In this document: one piece after another, positions 24,471 to 36,982 of the stretch
Position numbering within the stretch: position 1 is the stretch's first letter
Layout: each line of letters opens with the position of its first letter
Assembly: GCA_000697355.1 (NCBI GenBank)
Contig: JNEN01000841.1
Span: 248,001 to 312,000 of the forward strand
Length of the DNA: 64,000 nucleotides
Direction of reading: 5' to 3'
DNA from: Syncephalastrum monosporum B8922
Lineage: Eukaryota > Mucoromycota > Mucoromycetes > Mucorales > Syncephalastraceae
The notes under the pieces: model-generated
The model's input: only the letters and a program-made list of their open reading frames with translations
What the model was told of the DNA's origin: nothing
The model's database searches: none
Position numbers and translations under genes: made by a program

Positions 24471-27400
24471 CGTCAAAGTGAAGTAAGAGAGAACAGGGAA
24501 GGGTGATTCAACTTTTTCTGAAAAAGAGCAAGTAGCTGCGCTGGAATGTCTTCAACTCACACTCTCACTGTGTGCGCTTCGAGGGATTCAACTGTCGGGG
24601 TCAGGAGGCCTTTCAGCTCAGGTACCAATCCATTTATGGTATCCATGCAGACTGTTACCATGGCAAACCGATCACCGTCCATGTAGCTCTCAGCTAAACA
24701 GCGATAACTTCACATTATCAAACTATGTATATTCTTCGGCCATCTATGCTCAAAGCAAGGAAAAGCATGCCGCTTTTCGATGGATTTGAGTGCTCCCGTT
24801 GTTGTCAAGCAAATTGGCAGCGGAGGTGAGACATCAAGTAAGCTAAGCGGAAAAGGATCCTTACTCAGTGGACAAGGAACCTATACTTGTTCTTTGTGCG
24901 CTATGGTATAAAGAAGGCTCATGATACATTATTGTGTTAGTATGACCACACTTTACATATAATGGTAAGTATCCATTGTTTTGCGTAAACACACATCACG
25001 GAATATACACTCAATTTCGTCAACATAGCCAATATGACAAAACCTCACAGTGACTCATTCATGATCTCGATAATTCTAGGAGCATCATACTGCTGTGTTG
25101 CTGTTGCTGCTGCATCTACCTGATTCAGAGAAGCGTATGCTCAGCATTAGACGCATACACTGTAGAGAAGGAATATCGAATGCTGCAAGCTTCTACACTT
25201 GTTGATTACTCTGTTACTGAATGATCCATAGTTTTACTGATAACTCTATTCAGCTTCGCACTAAGATGCACATTGATGTAAACTGGACTTTACTTGCAGG
25301 CTACCAAGTCGTCCACCAAAAGAATACCTAAGCGGATAGTCAGATATATTGAGCGCATACCACATCATATTTATCTTAGTGGTTATATATATATTCCTTA
25401 TGATGGCTATGTAACCTATATCCCATACGAAACCTCAGCTTCCCCGTCTACTTTAATAATTTAACAGATTCTGCCTACTGGACAAGCGCCTTTAAGCCAG
25501 CGCAGTCGAGCACAATGATTTCGCCATAAATATATGTAGAATACGTGCGACAATACATAATAGCTTTCAATAAATGCTATGTCAAGTCAGTAAGCACCCA
25601 AGTAAAATGCATCATGGTAGAGTCAGTCATCTTCACATATTGAGTCATTCGGTATCTTCCTGGAGTCATTTCGTTTCAGCATTGTGGTAATCGTTACATG
25701 ATATCATGGCGTTACTGACTGACTATTTTTTGATGATCTTTGGAGTTATTCAGTGACGCGATACATTCAACTTAATCCAGGAGTCAGAATGAGCTTAACG
25801 AGTTAGTTTGAACCTGAATTTGACACAGATGTTCTGACAAGGCTAATAGTATAAATAGATATATATTTATCAAAGACTGTTGCAGATCTGTGAAGCTCTC
25901 ATGCTGTTTTGCGTGCATCGTCGTCCGTCAAAAACGACTTACATATTGAACGCTACAAATCCTGTTATTTACTACGTAATATTTACATACCATTAGCAGA
26001 ACATTCGAAGTAGAACTACTCTGCATACTGTAGAAAATAAAATGAACTGCATACATAGCGTCTTGATTCATCATGTCATGTCTTTCTCGCAAACTGGTAT
26101 GGGATGGATGCATAGCTTTCCGATGAGCTATCTATGCGAAGATATGCAGGTATAGATTCGCTTGCTATTCATTTGGTTGAGATAAACACGGTAAAAGATT
26201 GACTATTGCTACGAATGGAGGAAGTAGATGGGTTTATCCGGACGATGATGTCCCTGTTTGCCACCTGTTAAGACATGGGTTGCAGACACTTGCCTGCCGC
26301 CAGTCATATATGTATGCAATGTATACGTCTCTGGTAGTAGTGATCAATTTTGTATCATGCAACCTGTAGAAAGAGAAACAGGGCAACGTATAGCAGGCAC
26401 GTCACTACAACGTTTTTGTCACTTTAGGGTGATTGCATTTCTCTTTGCAAGCTGTCCTTATTCATATGTTGAACTTGTGAACAGGCGGTATATCTAGTAC
26501 TCATGTGCAAGATAGTTGAGGTTCTGCCGACAATACCTTCACCTTTCGGAAGAGGAGATATACACTTGCAACACAAGTGCCATTAGAGGGATAGTGTTCT
26601 GTGTGGTTGAATGTATTCCACAGAAAGAATCCGTTCATCATAGATGGCCTAAATATAACGTGTTGACACGTCCCGCCCTATCTGTGGTGAGGAGCATTTC
26701 CATAAGAGTGAGAGGCTGGAGTATAATTCGAAATTCGAACCCGGTCAATGGTGGTATTTACGCTTGGTCTGATTTGTTGGGGATGTGCGACCGTGTATGC
26801 TATGATCTTTCCACCCGATTACTGATATCATAGAGACAGGTCATGGATTGCCTACTCACAAATTTGGCATTTGTCCTTTAATCTTGGCAAGGCAGGCGCA
26901 GTTGTGCCTGAACTCGATGAGTAATTTCTTTCAATTGTCCATGATTCTGAATGGAACAGCAGCTCATTTCATTGGAGCAGCTGACCCAGCGTGTAACAGT
27001 AGAGATATGAGCGTCAAGATGTGATCCGAAAAATCTGGTCTAGAATATATTAATGATCCATGCGCTGAATTCTGACACATATAGTCTCTACTTCGGAATA
27101 GAATGCATGTACAAGTAGTTATACTCGTAATAAAGTTCCTTGGCTTATTTTTGAAGTATTCCTGAAAATGTCCAACCATGTTGCTCTTTCAATGGCCTAA
27201 GATGGCATCATCTATTGCGTGATAACACATACAGCTATAGTATAATAATATAGAGTGTATTCTATATTCATGTATCGGTATTTGACGCAGAAGCACATAC
27301 AGTAACTTACAGGCGCATGTAAGCAAGCTCTCGCTTTAAACCGAAGCGACTGAAGGGGTACAAGATGACCAATTTTAGCCAATCAGTCTGCAAAGGTTTT

Positions 27401-27624
27401 TTGATGGGCCCAAATAAGCTATTCCAATAAAAGTAAATTTTTTCCCATGATCCGATTTTAATGTGGACAATTGTGATTTTTATATTACAATCAAGGGAGT
27501 GTACAGAAGACAGCAATAAAGAACTTTGTGACGAGTGCATAGACGTGGTTAGGTGTTGTGTACAGTGGATGGTGTTTACGAAAGAGAAAGAGAAGGAGAA
27601 TAAGTGGGGGGTAATGCAAGTTGC
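24471..27624. other. Gene-empty AT-rich region of about 3.1 kb
   Basis: The longest gene-free stretch in the window. It is AT-rich, has only short frames, no recognisable exon pairs, no terminal repeats and no transposase or reverse transcriptase motifs that I can find. A GGGTTCGAATTT motif on the minus strand (26731-26742) looks like a tRNA B-box, but no tRNA fold surrounds it. Confidence 0.6.
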
Positions 27625-29414
27625 TTATTTCTTGAACTGGTCCTCAGTGACACCCTTGCCCATGGCAGCGGTCGAAGCAACACCACCGGTAACAACCTTC
27701 ATGACATTGTCGACGTAGTTGGCGCCAGACCACTTCTGGTGCTGAAGGACATCGACATCGTTGTCGCGCTCCTTGCGCTGGACGTTGGAGACATAGCCAT
27801 ACATGCCTTCCTCCTTGAAGGCCTTGGCGAAGGTGGCGGTGGCCAGGGCGTTGGCGTGGAGACCACCCAAGGTGATGAACTGCCAGACGAAGCCGAGCTT
27901 GCCGAGCTTCTTGACGTAGGTGCGCATGTCATCATCAGTCAGACCAGCAGCATCCCTAAGATGTTGTGTTAGACGCCATGCGTTCCTATCATTTATATGC
28001 ACAAATACACTTACCAGTTGAAGGAAGGCGACAGGTTGTAGCAGAGCAGCGAGTTGGGGTGGACGGAAAGGACACCCTTGGAGAATTGCTCGGCCTGGGC
28101 GAGGATGGGCTTCTTGGTCTCCATCCAGAGCATATCGGCGTAGGGAGCAAAGGCAATGGCACGGGCAGTGGCAGCCTCAGTGCCACCCTCGTAGCGGTAG
28201 TAGCCCTCACGGACACGGCAGATGTCCCAGTCCCAGAAGATCTCGACACCGTACGACTTGGCGATGGCGCGCGCCTCGGCGTTGGACTTGAAGTGGATCT
28301 TGGAGAGGAACTCATCAGCAGCAGAGGCCTTGCCAGCCTTGCGCAGCTCCTCGGCGACAGCAACGCCATAGAGCTTGAGACCAGCCTTGGCGGTCCACTC
28401 CTCCTCGACAGCCTGGAGGGCATCACCCGACTTGCCAGCAGCCTCGGCCTCGTTCATGACGGTGGCAAGAGGAGGCAGGTTGGGGTTAGTGGCACCGACG
28501 ACGAACTCGTGGTCACGGGTATCGATGTTGGAGGTGAGAAGGGTAGCAGCCTCAGCATCGGAGCGAGCGACGACAATGTTCTCGACGCCCATGATATCGT
28601 ACTGGGCACGGATGGCAACTAGGCGGTTGATGTGCTCACCAATCGGAACAAGGACCTTGCCCGCCATGTGGCCACACTTTTTCGTGCCGGGAGCTTGATC
28701 CTCAACTATATGTTCGAAAGAGATGAGTATATGCTATATTTCTCACACCCATTGCTGTTTATGGTAGCTTACCGTGGATACCGGAAGCACCGCGCTCGAC
28801 AAACATTTTGGCGAGCTTCATCACAGCGGTGATACCACCGTGGCCAGTGTCACCATCGGCAATGATAGGACGGAGGTAATCGATCTTGGGGGTCTTGGCA
28901 CGCTCCTCGGGGGTCATGGCCAGACGCGCCTCGCGCTGCTTGCGGTCATGGAACAGCTGGGCAAAGAAGAGGTGCTCGACCTTGTTGGGGACAGTGTCCA
29001 TGGGGTAGTCGGCAAGATCAGGACCGGGCTCGTTGCTAGTGGACGCGGTCGAAGAGCACTGCCAGCCACTCACGTAGCTATTGTGGGAAGAGGGGGTTAA
29101 GACACAAGTCGATGATAATGGTTGTGATTTGCTTACACAGTGTCAAGGTGAGGAGCCATCTGGGTGATCTGGACGGGGTCCAGGGCACCAAAGGTGTGGC
29201 TAGTGTTGCCAGTGGCCTTGTTGTGCTGGAGGATCTTCCAGAGCTTCTTGGCCTGGGTGTCCGAAGCGTAGCTCTGCTTAATGGTACCGCGCTTTGAGAC
29301 AATGGACTCGGCGGTGTAGGGGCGCTTGACAAGCTTGAAGCGGGGCGAGGACCACCACTGCTTGACCTGCTCAACCTCCTGACGGAACTCTTGCTCTTCC
29401 TGATCGAACGACAT
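27625..29414 (-). CDS. ICL1: Isocitrate lyase
   Basis: Four exons encode about 530 residues. Conserved blocks include [50 protein letters not shown], and the active site [15 protein letters not shown] with the catalytic Cys, spliced after [26 protein letters not shown] and NLSPSFNW follow. The enzyme cleaves isocitrate to glyoxylate and succinate in the glyoxylate bypass and is needed for growth on C2 compounds and fatty acids. The C-terminus is EDQFKK, so there is no PTS1 (SKL-like) peroxisomal signal. A TATA box lies about 60 bp upstream. The family in fungi is controlled by carbon source; I see no specific operator. Confidence 0.97.
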
Positions 29415-29473
29415 GTTTTTTTTTATGAATGAAATAAAAGCAAAAGCCGTACCGATGACGGTGATCAGGGCCC

Positions 29474-29481
29474 TTTTTATA
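29474..29481 (-). promoter_or_regulatory. TATA box of the isocitrate lyase gene
   Basis: TATAAAAA on the minus strand, about 60 bp upstream of the ATG, fits a strong inducible Pol II core promoter. Confidence 0.65.
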
Positions 29482-29897
29482 TTCGCCTCCGATCATGCCA
29501 ATGTCATATGGTGTGGAGAAGTGGGTGAAATCGGCACATGAAAACTGACACCCACACGTGAAACTGTTTCCGGAATTTTACGCAGCGGCAAACCGTTTTG
29601 CCACGCTGCAGTTTATCCCCTTCTTTCTCCACTTTTTTTCTCTTGATCTCATTACGGCGCTCAGCATGCACTCTTTAGCATACACTCGACGCGTCGAATT
29701 CACCTCTAGGGCGAGGGGTTGGCGAGCTGTGCTGTTGCAGCGAATTTAGAAATTCATGCACGTCATGTTCCTCGGACTGGCTTTTTCTCATTGGGCCCGC
29801 ACATCTCCGCATTTTGTTCTGTCAGCACTACATGCCCGTATTCTCTTCTTTATTTTTATTTTTTTATTATTACACACGCAGTTCATGCTCATGATAA
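29482..29897. other. Intergenic region, isocitrate lyase promoter and PreP 3' end
   Basis: No gene seen. The left part is upstream promoter for isocitrate lyase. The right part is the 3' flank of the presequence protease. Confidence 0.5.
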
Positions 29898-32800
29898 TCA
29901 TTCCTGGGCTTGCGCTCCACCAAGCTGCTGGATGACCCATCCTTGCTCAGCACTGATCTTGTCACTTGCTTCGCCGAGGAGGGCCGTCGAGGCAGGCAAG
30001 ACCAGGTATTTATCAGCCGCTTCACGAATGTGATCTTGACTCACACTGAGCAGTTGCTCTCGTCGCCTTTTAAAACATTAATGATGATTCATGCCAAATC
30101 CTAAAAAAGTCTACCTTTGCCGCATGTCGTCCGATACGCCGTGCACAAACTGCAGCATGCCTTCCTCGGAAACGCTGACAGGGGCATCTACGCCCTGGAA
30201 AATCGACAGCTTCGCCTCCGTCATTTCTTGATCTGTGAATTCACGTTGGCGGAGCCAGTCTAGCACCGCGTCGTAGGTGTGCAACGTCTCGAGCGTCCGC
30301 GGATCACGGTACGAGTAGAATGACAGCAGGCCGTTCAGACCAGCGAATCGGGCACCGCCGCCATACGCGCCATTCTTTTCGCGAATTTCTCTATGCAAAA
30401 AGTGGTTTGTCATCAGCGAAGAGAGGACCTGGAGCGATGCACCATCGCCATGCGTGTAAGGGACACCGCGGATCGCCTTGGCTGAGAAATTAACCGAAAA
30501 CGGAAGCGGGAAGAAGGTTTTCTTGTACTCGGGTTGGAAGGCAATCTGGAAAGAGTTAGTCAAAATGTAAGTGAAAATGGAGCGGATAAATGCCATACCG
30601 AATGACTCGTCGGCGGGATATGCTTTTCTTGCGAGAGGCCAGAGATGAAACGCGTGAGACCCGTCTCGTTGGCAGCGACTGCGTCTTCGCCGCAAGTGAC
30701 AGCGACGCGCAGCGATGTCTGCTTGAGTACGATGGCGGCAATCTCCTTGAGCTTGGCCGAGATATCCGTCAAATCTTCCTTGGACGCGAGCTCATTCATG
30801 AACGCGACCTGGGTCATGCCGCTCAGAAGCTCGCCCTGCTGGAGGGCAGGCGTCAGGGACGATCCCGCATAAGTGCGTGCGAAAATGTGGCCCGCATCTG
30901 CTACGGAGTTCACAAGAGCTGAGGCGTTCTAAATACAAAAAAGTGAACAAAGATAATAAGTGGCCCATCGATTTAACTCCCCGCCTATCTCATTTGTCTT
31001 ATCTTACCCCAATAATAAGCGTCTTTAACTTTTCCACGTCATCAAAGTTGGTTTCGTGGACAATCTTCGAGAAAATATCGTACATTTTGTCTATGTTGCG
31101 GTCGAGGCAGTTGCCCACCAATGCAATTCCTTCATCTATCACATCCAGGTCTGGCAAACCCAAATTCAAATTGCTCTTTTTTTAGCAAGCGTTTCTCGTG
31201 AAAGCATGACACCGCATGCTTTATGAACGCGAGTAGTTGAACGCACCTGAATGGTTTGTGGAAACAACAGTCGACGCCCGGAGCCCGCCCGTGTACAGCC
31301 GAATCTCCTCGTCTATTTCCGCCATGCTCTGCGAGCGTGTGCCCAGAGAAAAGAGCGACTTTGGGATCACATGAGCTTGGTTTCCAGGGTCACATGTTGT
31401 GCATCAAAACTTACATCGCAGAAAAGCGGAAGATATAATTTGAGTTCGTCGGGAAGCGACGGCAAGCTGCTGATCGCTCTGAAATACGTGATGCCATTTG
31501 TCGCGGCAGTCCGCCACTGCACAGGCGTGTTGCACACGCCAGTGTGATCCAGCACAGTGCGCTTCATCTTGGGCGAGATGTCACTCAGTTGAAGGGTGGG
31601 CAGACATGACAGGTCTTCCGTCTTGTCCTGGTTCGCAGCCAGCTGCTTGCCTTGTTCAGCAATCTTGGCACGGTCTGCGTCGGTCAGCTTGTTGACTTTG
31701 CCGGCGAGACGGGATGCTTCTTCGGAAGCGAGGTCGGCCGCGTACTGGGGGTTGGGCTGCATCACAAACGTAAGGCGGTGCGGATTGTTCAAAAAGTACT
31801 TGTCGATGCGTGACTCGAAAAAGTTCCCCTTGGCGAGCTCTTGCTTGAGCCGGTCAATGTTCTTGTTGACCTCGAGGAGGTCAACAGGATCCACGCCATT
31901 GAACCAGCCGGAGGAGACGCCGTGCATGATGGTAAGGCCGAAATCGGACGTTTTCTATAGACGGTTAAGTCATGTTCCCTTTTTTTTTCCACGCTTCCTC
32001 TCACATGTTTTTGGCTCAGTTCCATCTGATGGATCGCGGCCTCAATGCGCTTGTCGCTGAAGCCTTCTTTCTTGACCTGCTCGAGCACGGACCGTACGCG
32101 TTCCTCTACAAGCTCCGCATCAGTATCCTTCACGCCTTGCAGACCAATGGCCAAGGAAGAAATGCTGTGGAAGTTGAGTCAAGCGTTTTCAAGGGGGAGG
32201 ATCATTGTCAACTTTACCGCGTCGAGCTGTCATAACCGGTATTGGCGGAGAACTCAGAACCCAGATTGGTGTCGATCAGCTCCTTGTAGAACGGTGATGC
32301 GTGGCCATCAAGCAACAGGTAGGAAAGCAGGCGCATCGAAAAGGTTTCAAAGGAATCCTACGATCCACGTGTATAAGCATACCCACATGATCACTGGCAG
32401 ATCTCTTGGTTTCTTCTGTACCTGAGTGTCATTCGTGAGGTAAGCAAGCGAGACGCGAGTTTGGCGATCAGGAGGGCTCACTAGAGAATTATTGTCAGAA
32501 TAGAAGGCCATCAAGCTTTACAATGTTGACTGTGGCATACTTGGGTCCGGAGCACAGGTGCCTCGAGCTGTCTTTGGGGATGTCCAGGGTTGGACGACCT
32601 TGTTCACGTTAGGCACATCGGTTCTTGAGAAACCGGCCAGCTTCTTCGAAATGGCTTCCAAGTGATCTTCGAGCGGAAAGTTGCCTGCGGTGTCCAGTTC
32701 AGCAAACGAAAATAAGAAGGAGAAAGAAAGAAGGATCAATGAATCAATGTGAATTCGTTACCGTAGGTATAGAAGCGCGCATTGCTGGGGTTGTAATGGG

Positions 32801-33865
32801 TTTGGTGGAAATCGGTCAGTTGCTTGTGAGTTAAATCGGTGATATTGCGGGGCTCGCCTCCACTGGAATGCTCGTAAGTCGTGCCAGGGAAGAGATTCTC
32901 GTGCGCGCGAATGTAGTACAGATAGTTGGCATCCGACTATAGGATTCGATAAGGCTAAATACCTTTTCTTTTTCTTGACGCTTAACCTACCGTTTGACCC
33001 TTCATTTCATTGTACACAACGCCCTTGAACTTGATGGGCGTGGACGTATCTAAAAGAGACCATAGACGTGTAAGCAGCCGGGCAAGTGTTTTCGCAGCGC
33101 TGCATACCGGTAGGGACCTCGTGCTCCAAACGCCAGCCTTCTTGCTTAAAGTCGAGGAGTTCCAATTTGGGATGGAAAGTGGCATCCATGTAGACGTCTC
33201 TCAGGTTGGCATAATCCATCGGATTCGTGGTAGCGAACGGATAGATCGTGTAATCGCTCGCTGGATCCGGTGAGTGACGGTGTGTATGCACAGTTGCGGG
33301 GCGTACCTGTGAAAGCGTTCATGAACGTGGCCAAGCTGCGGTTCAGCATCTTGAAGAAGGGGTCACGCACGGGATATTGCTCGCTGCCGCATAAAGTGGT
33401 GTGTTCCTTGCGATCGTTTCAGAATCTCGGTGCGAATGCAGCGTATTTGCGTTCTAGGTCTTACCAGGATATGCGGGACACCAGTGCTGTCGGTCACAGG
33501 CGTATGGAATCCAACAGCAAAGACGTTGTTGACATCGTCACGAGCGACGTGCAGGTGCTGTGCACCTGTGGCTTCGTGTTCAAGCGCAAACGCCGTCAGC
33601 TCCAGCTCGGAGACGTGCCGCACCTTGTCCGCGCATCAATGAGCGGCTCCTTGACTGGCTTAGTTCTGTCTTACCTGCTTGACCCGGTAGCCGTGGAGAC
33701 GATCGCCCGGCGTCAGTGCTGCAAGACCATGAGTGTTTGAGTGTTTGTACTAGGTGTCCGCGTGTCATATAGTGTACCATTCGTGACGGAGGCGAAGGAT
33801 CGTCGCAAGGCGGAATGAGCCGTCGACTGTCTGAGTGCACGCGCAGCAGACAGTAGCTGTGACAT
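29898..33865 (-). CDS. CYM1: Mitochondrial presequence protease PreP/Cym1 (M16C metallopeptidase)
   Basis: About 1,000 residues in roughly twelve exons. The N-terminus ([20 protein letters not shown], then RRSFASV) is an Arg/Ser-rich mitochondrial presequence with no acidic residues. The inverted zinc-binding motif HxxEH reads GVPHIL / [20 protein letters not shown] across an intron. Further family blocks are [49 protein letters not shown] and, in the second half, [16 protein letters not shown]. The last exon starts after GVSDDMRQR and ends GAQAQE. The enzyme degrades cleaved targeting peptides and other short unfolded peptides in the matrix. The frame is open further upstream of 33865, but the ATG at MSQLL gives the best presequence. 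Confidence 0.95.
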
Positions 33866-34239
33866 ATGTTGTACGTTATATTTAGTAGGGTAGTTTAAAG
33901 AAATGAGAAATTTTGTGCAGTGCGAGGCATGTTGCGGGGGGGGGTGCAGAGCAGCATTCAAGTGGCGACATTCAAGCTATGCTCCCTCGCTGAGGATTCC
34001 CTCTGCAAATGGTGCCTCTTTCGACCCCTTGCAGACGTGCTTTGCTTCTCTTTTGCTGCTTAGTCTGTCTACATCCCCTTCCATTGTTGACCTATTTTTC
34101 CTTTTCTTTCGCTTTTACTTTTACTTTTTCTTTTGCTTTCATTCTCTTTCTGTTTTCTCTCTTACGTTTTCCCTCTTTCTATACTTTATCTCTTACTTTC
34201 TTTTTTCTCCTTCCCTTTCACTCTCCCCCCTTTCCTTCC
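33866..34239. promoter_or_regulatory. Divergent intergenic promoter with a long pyrimidine tract
   Basis: This gap separates the diverging PreP and NIPA starts. From about 34061 to 34238 the plus strand is almost entirely C and T, a pyrimidine-rich leader common in filamentous fungal promoters and just upstream of the NIPA ATG. Confidence 0.55.
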
Positions 34240-35913
34240 ATGGCCATCGACGGGAAATATATAGGCCTCATTCTCGCCATAAGTTCTAGCTTACTTATTG
34301 GCGCGTCCTTCGTCATTACAAAAAAGGGCCTCCAACAATCCGCTAGCGGTTCTCAAGGTAGAACGCCATACCTAACCCTCCCGCATTTGACGTATTTAAC
34401 GCATCTAACGTATTTGCCAACTCATCGACCTACGTAGCCTTTGCCTCGGACTCCCACAGCTATCTAAAAAGCCCAGTATGGTGGATCGGCCTCGTTACCA
34501 TGGTGAGCGGAGAGCTCTTGAACTTCATCGGTATGCTCCAGAAAAAAGAAACAGGCAGACACAAAAGAAAGAGTGAAAGAGAGACTCACGTGGTTCTTTT
34601 TCTGCTGTAGGCTATACATTTGCCCCTGCCATCCTTATCACCCCACTCGGCGCCTTGAGTGTCATTATTGGGTAAGTTAACGTGTCTATTTCTCTTTTCC
34701 TTCTTGTGCCGTTCATCCGGGAGTATCCGGATGTGGTTTTATTTGGATCAGGGCCTTCAAGGAAGGGGATCATGCCATGTTAATTAATTCTGCAGTCTAC
34801 TACAGCGCTATTCTTGCGTCCATTGTCCTGAAAGAACGACTCGGAAGCATCGGTATCATCGGCTGTCTCCTGTCTCTCATCGGTGCTGTCATTATCGTCT
34901 TGCACGCACCTGAAGACCCGCAAGTGCAAAGCGTCGAAGAGCTCACTAGCTATATGCTGCAGCCCGGTAAATATCAACAAGCTTAAATATTTTCCATTTA
35001 TCATGCAGGAGTAAACTAACTAAACTTATAATACGTGTTGTACGTAGGCTTCATCGTCTATGCCGTACTGGTGATCCTGATTACGATGGGCATGATATGG
35101 AAGGTTGTACCGCGGTACGGTAAGACCAAGGTCATGGTGTACGTCACCATATGCTCCTTGATTGGCTCGCTGTCGGTTATGGCGATTAAGGCATTCGGTA
35201 TCGCTGTGCGCCTTACGATGCTGGGCAGCAACCAGTTCAAGCAACCTTCGACCTACCTCTTTGGCTTCATGTGCGTCGCCTTCATCCTCACCCAAGTTAA
35301 CTATTTTAACAAGGCACTCGATACCTTTTCCACCAATGTGTAAGCTTTTATTTCATTTTTTATATTTTCGTTTCCCCCGTGTGCTGATCCATGTTTTCTT
35401 TTTTTCTTTTTTTTGTGTGTGTTTTGTTTCTGCAGAGTCAATCCCATCTATTTTGTATTTTTCACCACGGCGACCATCATCGCCTCTGCCATCATGTATC
35501 GAGGATGGCATACGAACGGGGCCGTCAACACCGTCAGCCTCATTTGCGGATTTATGATTATCTTTGCTGGTGTATACCTATTAGACTCGATCGCACGCAA
35601 AACGAACGGGAGTGTGGCGCTTCCGCCGGTGGCGTCCGCGTCTTCGCTCCACCGATACGACTCGAAATCCAACCTGAGCGTGCACACATCCACAGTCGAT
35701 TCCAAACACGCGCTGGCGAGGAAGGGGTCTATCGATCCGTCTCATCCGCTGTATCACTCGCGTATGAACCTGGTTGTCTCTGCGCTGGCAGACGAGCAGG
35801 CGAGCGTGACCAGCGCGCATACCCACCGCCATCAGCTGCAGGTTGCATACCCCCTCGAAAAGCGTATTCCTTCATCGTCGACATGTAGATCCAAACGAGC
35901 CTTGTCTGTATAA
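34240..35913 (+). CDS. NIPA-type magnesium transporter
   Basis: About 440 residues in six or so exons. The start MAIDGKYIGLILAISSSLLI leads into the first membrane helix and FVITKKGLQ. Later segments are KSPVWWIGLVTMVSGELLNF, GYTFAPAILITPLGALSVII, IVLKERLGSIGIIGCLLSLI, IVLHAPEDPQ, LFGFMCVAFILTQVNYFNKA and VNPIYFVFFTTATIIASAIM. These match the NIPA/DMT-like family, with about nine membrane helices. The family moves Mg2+ and is usually on endosomes or the plasma membrane. The C-terminal 110 residues are a hydrophilic Ser/His-rich tail. In the sixth exon AFKEGDHAMLINSAVYYSAI differs from the standard family block, so that boundary may be misjudged. Promoter shared with PreP. Confidence 0.9.
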
Positions 35914-36175
35914 TATGCTGTCTATATATACATATAACATAATTTACATACACAAAAGTACATATATAAACCCATCCCAACATTCATCTCCATAAATGTA
36001 TGTATTTGTTTGTTTTAGCGCCACCCTCCCTTTCAAAAGTGTCTGTGGTTGAGTTTCGCGATTCCAAAAGCGGAAAATAAATGACTTCATCTTCTCGTGA
36101 CTGGTAATGCAAAGCTTTTTAAATTTTGAGAAGTGAGAGACCTATAATTCTTTAGTCTTTTCACCCAATTCAAAG
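35914..36175. other. NIPA 3' flank and eL41 promoter/leader
   Basis: Short gap of 262 bp. It must hold the eL41 promoter and 5' leader; the transcribed leader exon ends at 36176, whose last base is the A of the start codon. Confidence 0.5.
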
Positions 36176-36311
36176 AGTAAGTTTTTTTTTTTGAGCTGAT
36201 ACAAGTTAGCTGTTGACACGTTATGCTTCTATAGTGAGAGACAAGTGGAAGAAGAAGCGCCAGCGACGTCTCAAGGCCAAGAGAAGAAAGATGAGAGCGA
36301 GATCCAAATAA
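36176..36311 (+). CDS. RPL41: 60S ribosomal protein eL41, start codon split by an intron
   Basis: The coding sequence is join(36176, 36235-36311). The A of ATG is the last base of exon 1 and TG opens exon 2. The intron (36177-36234) has GTAAGT and CTATAG ends. The peptide is 25 residues: after Met it begins RDKWKKKRQRRLKAKRR and ends KMRARSK. That is the universally conserved, extremely basic eL41, the smallest eukaryotic ribosomal protein, which sits at the bridge between the subunits. Length and residues agree with the family, where the human form is also 25 residues. The gene is far below usual ORF length cut-offs and easily missed. Confidence 0.95.
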
Positions 36312-36766
36312 ACGGATCGCCTTGACGCCCGGCGGCGAACCGTGTTCTCTCAAGAAAAACCCGTTCAAGGCCCTTCTCTTCAAAGTTCACGTTTCATCAC
36401 CGAGCGTTCTGTACATGTGCATCTCATCGACTTGCCTGCAAGATCGATTGTGAATAAATCTAAAAATCGCATCTTTTCAGCATCTATACAATTTGTGTTT
36501 TTGATATGTTTCTTAAAAGGTGTGAGCCACGATCTTTTGTTCTTGTGTATGTTATAAACATTGTTTTAAGTATGCAAAGGAGAAAGGATAAAACGCGGGA
36601 AGAGAGGAACGAAAAAGGAGACAATCGAGAAGAAAAGGATGGTCTGGATATCGTGCATGCTTTCCAATGGACAAAGAGAAGGAAGAGAGTAGTGCGTATT
36701 ATGTATGTGATGTGTGATGTGATATGGTGTGATGTGATGTTATGAATGTGATGTATGTTGTGTATG
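36312..36766. other. Intergenic region with a TGTGATG-rich tract
   Basis: Contains the eL41 3' end and, at 36702-36766, an imperfect repeat of tgtgatg/tgtatg units next to the stop of the following gene. No other gene seen. Confidence 0.5.
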
Positions 36767-36982
36767 TCACTGCTTGTCTTGACGTCGCTGGCGCTTCTTC
36801 TCTTCCCGAAGACCTTCATGGAGCTGATGCAACTGAGCAGACACGGTGTTGTTGGCAGCGTGAATGGCAACTCCTTCGTGGAGGAATTTTTGGAGGAACT
36901 GGGCAGCTTCACCGATGCTGATGTCCTTGCTGGACTCCACTTCCATATGCAACGGGACCGGTTCTAACTGTCGGCGGGACAT
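36767..36982 (-). CDS. Small helical protein, unrecognised
   Basis: A 71-residue intronless frame. It is amphipathic and helical in the middle (SIGEAAQFLQKFLHEGVAIH, then NNTVSAQLHQLHEGL) and ends in a strongly basic and charged tail (REEKKRQRRQDKQ). I do not recognise a family. The composition suits a small nuclear or nucleolar subunit, for example of a chromatin, ribosome-assembly or kinetochore complex, but this is only a guess. The start at 36982 follows a normal leader. Support is from composition and its isolation as a clean frame. Confidence 0.5.
   Translation of the reverse strand: MSRRQLEPVPLHMEVESSKDISIGEAAQFLQKFLHEGVAIHAANNTVSAQLHQLHEGLREEKKRQRRQDKQ

Noticed and set aside
26731..26742. 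A GGGTTCGAATTT B-box-like motif, possible tRNA or SINE.
   Set aside because: No T-stem complement, A-box or acceptor stem around it.
34009..34437. A 142-codon frame through the pyrimidine tract ahead of NIPA.
   Set aside because: Phe/Leu/Ser-rich translation of a CT tract; the real NIPA start is the ATG at 34240.
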